Shown piece after piece: positions 1 through 9,030 of a stretch of DNA of 64,000 nucleotides. The stretch comes from Nannocystis exedens. Lineage in GTDB: Bacteria > Myxococcota_A > Polyangia > Nannocystales > Nannocystaceae. The DNA is taken from assembly GCF_002343915.1 (NCBI RefSeq), contig NZ_NETK01000001.1:1116001-1180000 (forward strand), written 5' to 3'. Each line of letters opens with the position of its first letter. Position 1 is the first letter of the stretch. The position numbers and the translations under genes are program-made. Under the pieces are notes generated by a model. It saw nothing but the letters and a program-made list of their open reading frames with translations, had not been told where the DNA came from and searched no databases.

Positions 1-563
1 GCGGTCAGGCCGGGCGACACGCACAGCACGCGCACCCCGCGGGGCTGCAGCTCGGCCCACAGCGCGTCGCTGAACGACAGCACGAACGCCTTGGTGGCGC
101 CGTACACCGCCATGTAGGGCGTCGGCTGGAAGCCGGCGACCGAGGCGACGTGGATGATCCCGCCGCGACGGCGCTCGATCTCGGGGAGGAACACGCCGGT
201 GAGCTCGACCAGGGCGACGACGTTGAGGTCGATCTGCTCGCGCTGCTCCGCCGGCGGCCGCCCGGTGAACGGGCCGTGGAGGCCGAAGCCCGCGTTGTTG
301 ACGAGGATGTCGACGCCGAGGCCGAGGGCCGCCACCGCCTCCTTCACCCGCCCGGCCGCGCCGGGCGCGGCGAGGTCGGCGACGACCACGTGGGCCTGGC
401 CCGGCGGCAGGGCGCGCGCCAGCGCCTCCAGCCGCTCGCGGCTGCGCGCGACGAGGATGACGGTGGCGCCGCGGCGGGCGAGGGCCTCCGCGAAGGCCTT
501 GCCCAGGCCCATCGACGCGCCGGTGACGAGGACGTTCTTGCCCGCGAAGCTCGTGTGATGCAT
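1..563 (-). CDS. Short-chain dehydrogenase/reductase (SDR), C-terminus outside window
   Basis: NAD(P)-dependent oxidoreductase of the classical SDR type; the substrate cannot be told from sequence. Reading starts at ATG 563, and 187 codons are visible before the window edge. The Rossmann glycine motif GASMGLG lies at residues 15-21, the structural NNAG at 89-92, the catalytic Ser in HVASVAG at about 141, and the Y-x-x-x-K pair in YGATK at 154-158. The GASMGLG form and the order Ser, Tyr, Lys are as expected for an active enzyme. The start is favoured because the codons directly upstream contain no ATG or GTG in frame. The downstream neighbour lies outside the window. Upstream, a TolC-like gene on the same strand is separated by 128 bp that contain two 14-bp repeat units. 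Confidence 0.9.
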   Translation of the reverse strand, partial: MHHTSFAGKNVLVTGASMGLGKAFAEALARRGATVILVARSRERLEALARALPPGQAHVVVADLAAPGAAGRVKEAVAALGLGVDILVNNAGFGLHGPFTGRPPAEQREQIDLNVVALVELTGVFLPEIERRRGGIIHVASVAGFQPTPYMAVYGATKAFVLSFSDALWAELQPRGVRVLCVSPGLT

Positions 564-647
564 GGCCTCGAGGATGGCGACGGCCTTCGGGCCCGACAAT
601 CGCCAACGCCGTCCATCCGTTTTTCGTGGGCGGTAAACGGCGCTCGA

Positions 648-675
648 ACATGTCCCGAGGGACACGTCCCGAGAT
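648..675. repeat. Two-unit copy of the 14-bp periodic repeat
   Basis: Two units start at 648 and 662, exactly 14 bp apart, each matching RCAYGTCCCGAG. They lie between the TolC-like gene and the SDR gene. They belong to the same family as the longer arrays at 9031, 45907, 47844 and 50071. Confidence 0.6.
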
Positions 676-691
676 CCCCGCCGAAACCCGC

Positions 692-2056
692 TCAGATCGC
701 CGGGAAGCCGAGCGCCTGCTCGACCCCGGCGAGGGCCACGTGGTAGGCCGCGAGCGCCCGGTAGTAGGCCAGATAGACCAGCACGCGGGCCTCCTGGGCG
801 CGCACGGCGACCAGGAACGGCGACTGGTTGGCGAGGAAGGCCTGGCGCGCGTCCTCGTAGACGGCGTCGGCGGTGGGCAGCAGCTCGCCCTCGTAGAGCC
901 GCAGCTGCGACTGCTGGAACGACGCCAGCGCGACCGCGTCGGCGAGCTGGCGGGCGATCTCGTGGGCCAGCGCCGCGCCTTCCTGATCGATCTGCTCGCG
1001 GCTCGCGCGGACCTCGGCGAGCGGGCCCTGCTGGCGGTTGAAGATCGGCACCTCGAGCGACAGCATGAAGAACGCGCCCCACATCGGCTTGCCGCCCGGG
1101 ACCATGTCGGGGCCGGCCGACACGATCATGTCCGGGGCCCGGTTGGCGCGGGCCAGCCGCTCCTCCTTGTTCACTACCTCGCGCGTGCTCTTCAGCCGGG
1201 CCAGCTCGGGCCGCTGGCGCAGCGCCTCGACGATCAGGTGATCGTAGGCGGCCAGGAACTCGTTGCGCCAGTCGTCGTTGTGGAGGTCGAGCCAGCTCGG
1301 CGGCCGGTCGCGCGCCGGCGACACCAGCTCGAGCTCGACGCTCGGCGGGTTGCCCAGCAGGCTGTTGAGGCGGATGTCGGCCTGGAGGTGCTCGAACTTG
1401 GCCTGCTCGAGCGCCTGGCGGGCGTGCAGGCGGGTCGTCTTGGCCTCGAGCACGTCGGCGCGGGGGATGTCGCCCGGCAGCGCCTCGGCCTGGCCGAGCA
1501 GCTCGTCGACGCTGCGGATCAGGGCGATGAACTGGGCCTCGCGCTCCTGGGCGAAGAACGCCTCCATGTACGTGCGCCGGGCCTCGGCCCGCAGCTCCGC
1601 CGCCAGGATCCGCAGGTCCGCCTCGTGGACCCCGACCTGCGCCCCGGCGACCTCGACCCGTCGGCGGCGCTTGCCGAGCTCGAACGTCTGCGTGATCCCG
1701 AGGCGGTAGGTGTACTCGGCGGTGCCGTTGTCCGAGAGGATGTACGGGTTCGGTATCGACGTGCGCGCCGTCAGCACGCGGGCGTCGAGCACCCCGCGCT
1801 GGGCCTTGAGCGCCGCCATCCGCGGGTGGTTCACCTCGACCGTGCGGACCACCCGATCGACCGTCCACCGCTGCACCGGCCCGGGGCGCAGCGGCGCCGG
1901 GGCCAGCTCGCGCGGCTCCGGCTTGCTCAGCCCCGGCGTGGCGGCCGGCGGGGCCCCCGTGGACACCGGCGGCCCGGCCGCGACCTGGCCCGTACCTGTC
2001 CCAAAGTACAGCATGGCGGCGCACGCCGTGGTCCGGAGCGAGGCGAAGAACGACAT
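692..2056 (-). CDS. TolC-family outer membrane efflux protein
   Basis: A 454-residue outer-membrane channel of the OEP/TolC type (CusC/CzcC-like), expected to be the outer leg of a tripartite efflux or type I export system. The start ATG at 2056 was chosen because a GAGG ribosome-binding site lies about 7 nt upstream and the next residues form an export signal (MSFFASLRTTACAAMLYF). A Pro/Ala-rich linker follows, then two long helical repeats: the first with TRLHARQALEQAKFE (about 195-210), the second with QGPLAEVRASREQIDQEG (about 330-350). The spacing and length (about 450 aa) fit the family. No inner-membrane pump or adaptor gene is adjacent in the window, so its partners are elsewhere. A longer reading from an ATG at 2116 is possible but has a poorer ribosome-binding site. 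Confidence 0.85.
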   Translation of the reverse strand: MSFFASLRTTACAAMLYFGTGTGQVAAGPPVSTGAPPAATPGLSKPEPRELAPAPLRPGPVQRWTVDRVVRTVEVNHPRMAALKAQRGVLDARVLTARTSIPNPYILSDNGTAEYTYRLGITQTFELGKRRRRVEVAGAQVGVHEADLRILAAELRAEARRTYMEAFFAQEREAQFIALIRSVDELLGQAEALPGDIPRADVLEAKTTRLHARQALEQAKFEHLQADIRLNSLLGNPPSVELELVSPARDRPPSWLDLHNDDWRNEFLAAYDHLIVEALRQRPELARLKSTREVVNKEERLARANRAPDMIVSAGPDMVPGGKPMWGAFFMLSLEVPIFNRQQGPLAEVRASREQIDQEGAALAHEIARQLADAVALASFQQSQLRLYEGELLPTADAVYEDARQAFLANQSPFLVAVRAQEARVLVYLAYYRALAAYHVALAGVEQALGFPAI

Positions 2057-2505
2057 CGGCGTCCCTCTTGTACACCGGGATCTCCCCCAGGAGCCCGCAC
2101 GTGCGGCGTTCTTCATGGGCGAGTTCGCGCGCTCGTCGCGCAAGCGCGGCCGTGGTGCCGCGATTCGCGATCGACGCGACGAATCACCGCCGCGTCGCGG
2201 ACGCTCCGACTCGTGCCACCGCCAATGTCGGCACCGCGCCGCCGCGCCATTGCAGCGACGTCGGCGCGAGCCCGCCGCGAATCCACGCGGTCGCGCGGCC
2301 GCGACCGTGGGCGGCGGCAGCGCGCGGCGGGCCGGGCGAGCGGCCCCGGCGAGGCGCGCCGGCCTGTGCGCTGGATCGCGGTCGCGTCGCGCGGCGCGCT
2401 GGACCCCGCGCCGCCCGGCGTGGTCCTCGCGCGGCGCATGGTTCCACGGGCGCCGACGGCCGCGCGCCGGCCGTGGGCGCCGCACGCGGCGCTATCGATG
2501 AAGTC

Positions 2506-4011
2506 ATGGACGTCAACTCCTCGTCCCAATCCATCACTCGCCGCGAAGAGGTCCTGGCCGCGACCAGCGGCATCGGGGCCGCAGCCTCCGGTTTGGGCCT
2601 GCGAGCCCGGCTGCCGCTGCCCGCGCGCCTGTTCGCCCCGGTCGACATCGCCTCCCTGGTGTGGTTCCGGGTCGCGTTCGGCCTGCTGATGCTCGTCGAC
2701 GTATGGCGCTATTGGGGCAAGATCGGCGCGACGTACATTCAGCCGGGCTTTCACTTCACCTATTACGCATTCGACTGGGTCCGGCCGTGGCCGGGCGACG
2801 GCATGTACGTGCATTTCCTCGTGCTCGCCCTCGCCGCCGCCTGCGTGATGATCGGCTTCTGCTATCGCGTGGCCGCCACCGTGTTCTTCCTCGGCTTCAG
2901 CTACTGGTTTTTGCTCGAGCAGGCGCGCTACCTCAACCACTTCTATTTGATCGCGCTGATCGCATTCGTCATGATCTTCGTCCCGGCGGGCCGCGCCTTC
3001 TCGGTCGACGCCCGGCTGCGGCCGCGGCTGCGCGCCACGACGGCACCGACCTGGGCCCTGTGGTTCGTCCGCTTCCAGATCGCCGTCCCGTACGTGTTCG
3101 GCGGGATCGCCAAGCTCAACGGCGATTGGCTGCAGGGCGAGCCGATGCGCATGTGGCTGGCCGCGCGCGCCAATCGGCCGATCTTCGGCCCGCTGTTCAC
3201 GCAGGAGTGGGTCGTCTATTTCTTCAGCTGGGGCGGCCTCTTGTTCGACCTGCTCATCGTCCCGTTCCTCCTCTGGCGCAAGTCGCGACCGTTCGCGTTC
3301 GTCGCCGCCCTGGTGTTCAACCTGATCAACGGCTACGTGTTCACGATCGGCATCTTCCCGTGGGTGATGGCCGCCGCCACGCTGATGTTCTTCGAGCCCG
3401 ACTGGCCGCGGCGGTTCGAGCGCTTCCTCGCCCGCGTGTTCGGCCTCAAGACCGCCGCCCGCTTCGAGCCGTGGCGCGCCGTGCGGCCGCGCGAGCCCAT
3501 CACCCTCTCGCTGCGCACCGGCCTGCGCCCCGGGCAGCGGGTGACCCTCGCCCTGCTGGCCGCGTACTGCGGCTTCCAGGTGCTGTTCCCGCTGCGCCAC
3601 TGGCTGTATCCGGGCGACGTCGCGTGGACCGAGGAGGGTCACAAGTTCTCGTGGCGGATGAAGCTGCGCGACAAGGCGGCGCGGGTCCGCTTCCTCGCCA
3701 CCGACCCGCACGAGGAGCGGACCTGGGAGGTCGACGCGCGCCAGTACCTCACGAGCTGGCAGCGCAGCGAGATGTCCGTGCGGCCGGAGATGATCCTGCA
3801 GTTCGCGCATCACCTCGCGGCCGACTTGCGCGCGCAGGGCTACGAGGACATCCAGATCCGCGCGGTCGCCAACGTGTCGCTGAACGGTCGCGCGCCGCAA
3901 TTGATGATCGACCCGGAGGTCGACCTCGCCAGGGAGCCGCGATCGATCTGGCCGGCCCGGTGGATCTTGCCGATGGCCGAGCCCGAGCTCGCCCTCGAGC
4001 GGCACCTCTGA
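2506..4011 (+). CDS. HTTM-domain membrane protein (vitamin K gamma-carboxylase-like)
   Basis: A 501-residue polytopic membrane protein. After a 40-residue cytoplasmic lead come several hydrophobic segments: FRVAFGLLMLVDVWRYW, FLVLALAAACVMIGFCY, FFLGFSYWFLLEQARYLNHFY, LIALIAFVMIFVPAG, then FQIAVPYVFGGIAKLNGDWL. The motif Q-x-x-x-P-Y-x-x-G-G-I-A-K-L-N-x-D-W-L is the signature of HTTM/bacterial gamma-carboxylase-like proteins. The soluble C-terminus (about 345-500) has the mixed alpha/beta look of that family. Bacterial members usually lack a demonstrated carboxylase activity, so the reaction is not assigned. ATG 2506 follows two possible in-frame upstream codons without a signal; the gene is divergent from the TolC-like gene with about 450 bp between them. 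Confidence 0.82.
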   Translation: MDVNSSSQSITRREEVLAATSGIGAAASGLGLRARLPLPARLFAPVDIASLVWFRVAFGLLMLVDVWRYWGKIGATYIQPGFHFTYYAFDWVRPWPGDGMYVHFLVLALAAACVMIGFCYRVAATVFFLGFSYWFLLEQARYLNHFYLIALIAFVMIFVPAGRAFSVDARLRPRLRATTAPTWALWFVRFQIAVPYVFGGIAKLNGDWLQGEPMRMWLAARANRPIFGPLFTQEWVVYFFSWGGLLFDLLIVPFLLWRKSRPFAFVAALVFNLINGYVFTIGIFPWVMAAATLMFFEPDWPRRFERFLARVFGLKTAARFEPWRAVRPREPITLSLRTGLRPGQRVTLALLAAYCGFQVLFPLRHWLYPGDVAWTEEGHKFSWRMKLRDKAARVRFLATDPHEERTWEVDARQYLTSWQRSEMSVRPEMILQFAHHLAADLRAQGYEDIQIRAVANVSLNGRAPQLMIDPEVDLAREPRSIWPARWILPMAEPELALERHL

Positions 4012-4025
4012 CCGCACGCGACCAC

Positions 4026-4050
4026 GCGCCGGGCGCCCTGGGCCCGGCGC
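4026..4050. terminator. GC-rich hairpin between converging genes
   Basis: A perfect 9-bp stem (GCGCCGGGC pairing with GCCCGGCGC) with a 7-nt loop sits 15 bp after the HTTM stop codon and next to the 3' end of the minus-strand open frame. There is no T-tract, so it is at most a bidirectional transcription barrier of the kind common in GC-rich genomes. Confidence 0.45.
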
Positions 4051-4054
4051 GAGT

Positions 4055-4348
4055 TCAGGGCCCGGCGAATTGCTGCGTGAACGGGGCGACCTGGATCGTC
4101 CAGGTGCCGCTCGACAGGTTCGACGGCGCGGCGGAGATCGCGTATTTGCACCGGCGAGGATCATCGGTCGCCGCGATCTCGTCGATGCCGAGGAGCGGGT
4201 CCGTACGACATCTGCCATGGCCGTCGACCCCGCATTCCACCGCGGGCGTCTCGCAGGAGGGGGCCGGCTCGGTGGTGGAGCCGGTCTGGTCGTGACCGCC
4301 GTCGTCGTCGAGCCGCCCGCCGCGGTCGGGGCGACGGATCGGCGGCGC
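4055..4348 (-). pseudogene. Remnant of a lipoprotein C-terminal region
   Basis: An open frame with no ATG, bounded upstream by a TAG at 4349-4351. It reads like the tail of the surface lipoproteins of this genome: an Asp/Gly/Thr-rich linker (TGSTTEPAPSCETPAVECG) followed by a compact domain with GIDEIAATDDPRRCKYAI and SGTWTIQVAPF before the stop at 4055. Four cysteines are visible. The only start-like codon is GTG 4240, which would give 61 residues without a signal peptide. I read it as the 3' remnant of a gene that lost its signal sequence, but a translated small protein cannot be excluded. It lies 8 bp downstream of the winged-helix gene on the same strand. Confidence 0.4.
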
Positions 4349-4356
4349 CTAAACAC

Positions 4357-5148
4357 TCAGGTGCGCGAGGTGACCCGGTATTCGGTGGAGTTACGCTCGC
4401 CGCGGCGCGTGACCTGCCCGGAGGCGACCAGGCGATGGAGGGCGATGCGGACCTGATTGTCGGAGCCGCCGACGTGGGCGCGCAGCTGCGACGCGCCGAT
4501 CCAGCCGTTCGTCTGCTGCAGCAGGTTCATGACCGCGGCGTCATAGTTGGCGCGGCCCTCGAGCGTGCGCGCCGAGACCACCGGCGGACGACCGCGCTTG
4601 CTCGGCGGCGGCAAGCTGGCAGCGTCGTCGTCGTCGTCGTCGGCGACCTCGTATTGCGCCCCCGGGATCCACGAGTAGCGCGCAGGCTTGCCCTCGCTGC
4701 GGACCTTGCCGGCCTTGATCAGCTCGGTGACCGCGCGGTACATCGTGCTCGGGCTGCCGCCGAGCTTCGCTCGCAGTTCACCGGATGTCAGCCCGGTCCC
4801 TGCGGCCTGGAGCATCTCGACGATCGAAGACACGTAGTCGCTGCTGGTGGCGCTCGGCGACCGCCCGGACCGCGCCGGCACGGACGCGTCCGCCCTGGAC
4901 GCCCGTCCGCCGCCACGCTTCCCCGCCTTGCCGCCCGGCTTGCCTGCATCGCTCGGGCCGGCGTTCTGGCTGAGCTCGGCGAGCTTGAGGTTGTCGAGGC
5001 CGCGTCCGAGAGGGCTCGTCAGGATCTCGCGCAGATCACCGAGCGTGAGCTCGCTGAAGCGCTGCCGCAGCACTTGCGCCAAAAGCATGGCCTGGTGCTC
5101 CGCGACGCTGCGCTGCAGATCGGACCGGAGACGGTGAAGGATGCTCAT
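4357..5148 (-). CDS. DNA-binding protein with two winged-helix domains and an AT-hook-like motif
   Basis: A 263-residue protein not assigned to a named family. From the N-terminus: a helical segment (LQRSVAEHQAMLLAQVLRQRFSELTLGDLREILTS), a basic Gly/Arg linker (KAGKRGGGRASR), a first winged-helix unit (about 105-160, VEMLQAAGTGLTSGELRAKLG then TMYRAVTELIKAGKVRSEGK), an acidic run of Asp, an AT-hook-like KRGRPP, and a second winged-helix unit (about 195-263, VMNLLQQTNGWIGASQLRAHVG then QVRIALHRLVASGQVTRRGE). The two units look like a duplication. A chromatin-associated or regulatory role is likely. ATG 5148 begins the helical segment; an in-frame upstream extension is low-complexity and was discarded. 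Confidence 0.75.
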   Translation of the reverse strand: MSILHRLRSDLQRSVAEHQAMLLAQVLRQRFSELTLGDLREILTSPLGRGLDNLKLAELSQNAGPSDAGKPGGKAGKRGGGRASRADASVPARSGRSPSATSSDYVSSIVEMLQAAGTGLTSGELRAKLGGSPSTMYRAVTELIKAGKVRSEGKPARYSWIPGAQYEVADDDDDDAASLPPPSKRGRPPVVSARTLEGRANYDAAVMNLLQQTNGWIGASQLRAHVGGSDNQVRIALHRLVASGQVTRRGERNSTEYRVTSRT

Positions 5149-6116
5149 GCGCCAGATATGCCGCAAACCGCTGGCTGAGTCACGACATAATTCGTCGACG
5201 GCGCATCCGCACCCATTCGCGTCTCCGCGCCGCTTTCGCCTTCTCCACCATCTGCGTGTACAGCCCTCTGCACCGTCTTTACGCCGCATTTATGGAGCCG
5301 GAGCGCATTGGCGTCCGCACACGCGGAAGCACAGGACACGCCGCCGTGACGATTCAGGGCGCGTTGCCTCCTGCACTGAACCCTGTTCAATATTGGTACA
5401 ATTACGGCCACTTGCGGCTCCTCTTCGATCGCCGGGCAGACCGCCGCGGGAGATTGCGACGAGCAGTTCGGACCGCGAACGGCCATAGGCAGCGGCCCAC
5501 CCCGGCCTCGTCGACCGGTCCCGCGGACGAGCGTGGACGCCCTCACGCGGCGAGAGAACAGCGTTCCGTCCGCGGCCCCGCGGCGGTCCGCAGACGCGCA
5601 GCGAATAAACAGCGATCGACCGCCTGCGATCGCCTGTGCACATCCAGCCGCTACGACCGAGCGCTCGCGGCGGATCGGACGGAATGTGAGCACCGTCTGC
5701 CAGCGCGAATGACCGCTGTCACGGTCCTGCCCTCGACCGGCGATCGCGGGTATCACCTGGCACGACGGACAGCCCGCGGCACGCGCATCCTGCATCCCCT
5801 GAGGCCAGCTTCCGCGGCCATTGAACGCAGCGAACGGTTGCGATGTAACAGCGCCGAAATCGTGCGCGACATCACCAGCGGGGCGGTCGGATGAATGACG
5901 TGTCGACCGCCCCCTCGCCGACGGCCTGCATCCGGGTTCAGCCGCCGCCCGATTGGAATTGATCGACCGCACAGTCGCGGCGGCGATCCGCTCTCTGACC
6001 GAAAGGACATGTCCTCCACGCCAGCGGGGCGATCTCGCGCTCGCCGCCGGGGAGTCGCCGCCCGGCGCGGGGCCCTTCCCGACCCGGCCGGCCCCGCGTT
6101 ACCGTACCCGGCCCGC
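5149..6116. other. Long intergenic region, no supported gene
   Basis: Open frames here are Arg/Pro/Gly-rich shadows without family signatures. Composition is less GC-rich than the genes around 5380-5410 (TTCAATATTGGTACAATT), the sort of patch that could hold a promoter for either the winged-helix gene or the channel gene. A perfect palindrome GGACATGTCC at 6005-6014 is a single copy of the 14-bp repeat core. Confidence 0.5.
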
Positions 6117-7163
6117 ATGCCCGTCCGCCGCGTCCGCACGCCGCTGCTCGCCCGCCTGCGCTTTCTGGCGTACGCCCTGCGCCTGCTGGCGCCGCGGCTG
6201 ACGATCCTGGCCGCGCTGACGATCGCCGGCGGGCTCACGCTGCAGGCGCGCGGGAGCGCGCAAGAGGTCGCCGGCCTCGACTTCGTCGGCGCCTGCTATC
6301 AGGTCTACACCCAGCTGTTCTTCGAGCACGTCAGCGCCCTGCCCGAGGACTGGCTCCTGCGCCTGATGTACTTCACGGTCCCGGTCGCCGGGGCCTTCGT
6401 GGTCGCCGAGGGCCTGCTGAAGGTGGGCCTGTCGCTGTTCGACTTCAACACCCACCAGACCGCGTGGATCCGCATCATGGCCCAGACCTACCGCGATCAC
6501 ATCATCCTGATCGGCCTCGGCCACGTCGGCTTCCGCGTGCTCGAGGAGCTGCTGGCCCGCGAACGGCCGGTCATCGTCGTCGAGGCCCGCGGCGAGGGCC
6601 CGTTCGTCGAGGAGGCGCGGGCTCGCAACGTCCCGCTGGTGATCGGCGACGCCCGCCGCGAGAGCCTGCTGCGCGAGCTCGGCCTCGACCGCGCCGCCTG
6701 CCTGATCGCCTGCACCGACGACGACCTCGTCAACCTCGAGGTCGGCCTCGACGCCCGCCAGATCAACCCGAACATCCGCCTCGTCATGCGCTTCTTCGAC
6801 CAGAACATGGCGCGCAAGCTCGGCAAGGCGTTCTCGGTCGACTCGATCTTCTCCACCTCGGCGCTCTCCGCCCCGCTGTTCGCCGCCGCCGCCCTCGACG
6901 AGCGGATCCACGGCGCCTACCGCCTCGGCGACACGCTCATGGCCACGCTCGAGCTCGAGATCACGGCCCAGAGCCCGCTCGCCGGCAAGAACGCGACCGA
7001 GATCCGCGCCCTCCTCGACGCCCCCGTGGTCGGCCTGCGCCGCGACAAGCAGCCCCCCACCCACCGCTTCAACCGCGACGAGCCCCGCCGCCCCGGGGAG
7101 AGCGTGATCGTCCACGTCGCCGTCGACGAGATCGCCGCCGTCAAAGCCCGCGCCCGCGGCTGA
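6117..7163 (+). CDS. TrkA-N domain membrane protein (potassium channel-like, no selectivity filter seen)
   Basis: A 348-residue protein with one or two N-terminal membrane helices (RLTILAALTIAGGLTL at about 25-40 and LMYFTVPVAGAFVVAEGLL at about 85-103) joined to a cytoplasmic Rossmann RCK/TrkA-N domain that begins at about 131 with HIILIGLGHVGFRVLEEL. The glycine motif GLGHVG and the acidic end of strand 2 (VVEARGEG) fit NAD/nucleotide binding. A TrkA-C-like segment follows from about 275. Canonical bacterial K+ channels carry T-x-G-Y/F-G between the two helices; none is present here, so it may be a divergent conductance or a nucleotide-sensing membrane regulator. ATG 6117 is the first start that leaves a sensible N-terminus; the upstream in-frame extension is low-complexity. 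Confidence 0.75.
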   Translation: MPVRRVRTPLLARLRFLAYALRLLAPRLTILAALTIAGGLTLQARGSAQEVAGLDFVGACYQVYTQLFFEHVSALPEDWLLRLMYFTVPVAGAFVVAEGLLKVGLSLFDFNTHQTAWIRIMAQTYRDHIILIGLGHVGFRVLEELLARERPVIVVEARGEGPFVEEARARNVPLVIGDARRESLLRELGLDRAACLIACTDDDLVNLEVGLDARQINPNIRLVMRFFDQNMARKLGKAFSVDSIFSTSALSAPLFAAAALDERIHGAYRLGDTLMATLELEITAQSPLAGKNATEIRALLDAPVVGLRRDKQPPTHRFNRDEPRRPGESVIVHVAVDEIAAVKARARG

Positions 7164-7319
7164 CGCGAGGCCGGCCCGAGCTCATCCTTTTCTCGTCCCT
7201 CGATGCATGGTCGCGCCTGGCCAAGCACCGGGCGGGTCCATCATCCCCGGCGTGGTATCGACATTGCAAAAATGTCGGCTGGCTCGCACCCATGAGTCTC
7301 CTCGCTACATTCCGCTCAC

Positions 7320-7590
7320 GCGAACCACTCCGCGCAACGGGCATCCGACTCCCCGCCGAATCCCAGTCCCCGCCTCACCAGCGACCCACCGCGAGCCACT
7401 CCGCGCAACGCGCATCCGACTCCCGCCGAATCCCAGGCCCGCGCCCCAACGACCCACCGCGAGCCACTCCGCGCAACGGGCATCCGGCTCCCCGCCGAAT
7501 CCCAGTCCCCGCCTCACCAGCGACCCACCGCGAGCCACTCCGCGCAAACGGGCATCCGGCTCCCGCCGAATCGCAGGCCCGCCTCGTCCC
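7320..7590. repeat. Four tandem copies of a 68-71-bp repeat
   Basis: The core CCACTCCGCGCAA recurs at 7325, 7396, 7464 and 7535, giving unit lengths of 71, 68 and 71 bp. Units alternate between two slightly different forms (CCCCGCCGAATCCCAGTC and CCCGCCGAATCCCAGGC). The array sits in the 609-bp gap between the channel gene and the DUF4846 lipoprotein gene. No protein-coding sense was found in it. Confidence 0.85.
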
Positions 7591-7772
7591 GACGACTGCT
7601 CTCACCGCGCCCGCGACGCCCGGAGCAGGCCTTGCTCCCGTGCCGCGTCGCTCACGAGCTCCCGCGCCCGTCCGCGGCGCGCCGCCTCTCCGCCGTCTGC
7701 GCCGGGGCCAGCCGCCGCAGGCTCGGGGTCGCGCCAGGCCTCTGGCCCGCATGTCGTCGCATACTGACGGCG

Positions 7773-8798
7773 ATGCTCCGCCGCGCCCTCCTCGGCCTCG
7801 TCTCGCTGCTCGCTTGCGACTCCGCCGGCGTCGCCCCGCCGGCCGCGCCCCCGCCGGCCGGCAGCGGACATGTCCCTTCAGAAATGTCCTTGAAGACAGG
7901 GTCAGATGAACATGTCGACAAGGACATGCCCTCGGAGTCACCTCCCGCCGGGCCCGCCTCGCCTGTCCCCGCGGACGCCTCGTCGAAGCCGTCCCTCCCG
8001 CCGCTGACGCAGTACGCCTGGCTGACCGAGGCGGGCGGCGAGCCACCGGCGCGCGAGCGGCTGGCCGCCGCGATCGCCCCGCCCCCCGGCGCGCGGCGGG
8101 TCCCGCTGCCGGAGGGCAGCTTCGGCGCCTGGCTGCGCGGCCTGCCGCTGTTGCCCGACGGCGCCCCGGTGCTGCTCTACAGCGGCGGGACCAAGCCCAA
8201 CCAGGCGGCTCATGTCCGCGTCGTCGACCTCGACGTCGGCGACCGCGACCTCCAGCAGTGCGCCGACGCCGTCATGCGCCTGCGCGTCGAGTACCAGTGG
8301 GCGGCCGACCAGCGGCGCGCGATCGCCTTCAAGCTGACCGACGGCACCCCGTGGGACTTCGCCTCTTACCTCGGCGGCACCCGCCTCAAGCTGGTCGGCA
8401 AGAAGGCCGAGCGGGTGCCCGGCAGCCCGCGCCCCGCCACTCGCGAGACCCTGCGGGGCTACATGCGCACCCTCTTCACCTACGCCGGCACCGCCTCGAT
8501 CGCCGCCGAGCTGCCGCGCCGCGAGCTCGCCGCGCTGACCGCCGGCGACGTGCTGGTCCAGGGCGGCTTCCCCGGCCACGCCGTGCTCGTCCTCGACGTC
8601 GCCGAGGACGACCGCGGCGCCCGCTACTTCCTGCTCGGCCAGAGCTACATGCCGGCCCAGCAGTTCCACGTGCTCAAGAACCCGGGCGACGCCGCGCTGT
8701 CGCCGTGGTACCGCGCCGACGCGCTCAAGACCGGCGCCATGACCCCCGAGTGGGGCCCCTTCACCGACCGCGACCTCCGCCGCTTCCGCGACGGCTGA
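7773..8798 (+). CDS. DUF4846-family lipoprotein
   Basis: A 341-residue lipoprotein. The signal peptide MLRRALLGLVSLLAC ends in a lipobox with Cys15. A Pro/Ser-rich linker runs to about residue 75, and its coding DNA contains five 14-bp repeat units (7868-7937). The remainder matches DUF4846: YSGGTKPNQAAHVRVVDLD, CADAVMRLRVEYQW, LGGTRLKLVGKK, and the end motif GDVLVQGGFPGHAVLVLDVA with LGQSYMPAQQFHVLKN and LSPWY. Members of this family are secreted or lipid-anchored proteins with no assigned reaction. ATG 7773 is fixed by the lipoprotein signal. The gene converges on the PEGA lipoprotein gene across a 14-bp repeat array. Confidence 0.88.
   Translation: MLRRALLGLVSLLACDSAGVAPPAAPPPAGSGHVPSEMSLKTGSDEHVDKDMPSESPPAGPASPVPADASSKPSLPPLTQYAWLTEAGGEPPARERLAAAIAPPPGARRVPLPEGSFGAWLRGLPLLPDGAPVLLYSGGTKPNQAAHVRVVDLDVGDRDLQQCADAVMRLRVEYQWAADQRRAIAFKLTDGTPWDFASYLGGTRLKLVGKKAERVPGSPRPATRETLRGYMRTLFTYAGTASIAAELPRRELAALTAGDVLVQGGFPGHAVLVLDVAEDDRGARYFLLGQSYMPAQQFHVLKNPGDAALSPWYRADALKTGAMTPEWGPFTDRDLRRFRDG
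7868..7937. repeat. 14-bp periodic array inside the DUF4846 lipoprotein linker
   Basis: Five units start at 7868, 7882, 7896, 7910 and 7924. Three keep ACATG, one is AAATG and one is ACAGG. The array is in coding DNA, and 14 is not a multiple of three, so successive units encode different residues of the disordered linker. Confidence 0.75.
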
Positions 8799-8803
8799 GT
8801 CCG

Positions 8804-8831
8804 ACCTGTCCCGCGGGACATCCTGCCGCGC
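8804..8831. repeat. Two-unit 14-bp repeat with hairpin potential
   Basis: Units at 8804 and 8818. The first has CTGTCCCGC and the second GGGACA, so the pair can fold as TGTCCC-GC-GGGACA. It follows the DUF4846 stop codon by 5 bp and could act as a terminator stem. Confidence 0.5.
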
Positions 8832-9030
8832 CCTCGCAGCCCGGCTGCGCGTCCTGCACCGCGGGATCGGTCCGCGGCCGCAAGCCCGACTGCACCCGCC
8901 CGGCTGCGCCTCCTCCCCGAGCTCGGCCCCGTGTCCGCGTCGAGGACCACCGGTCCGGCCCGCCTGCGCCCTCCGCGGCGCTGACGCCCGCCGCGCCTCA
9001 CCCGCGGGCCAGCGGCCGCGGCCCCTTCGC

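Noticed and set aside
626..2689. Long plus-strand frame opposite the TolC-like gene
   Set aside because: Arg/Leu/Asp-rich shadow of the minus-strand OEP gene; no domain and no ribosome-binding site.
5145..5972. Minus-strand 275-codon frame in the intergenic region
   Set aside because: Codon use is unlike the neighbours, it has no domain or ribosome-binding site, and the region is better explained as non-coding.
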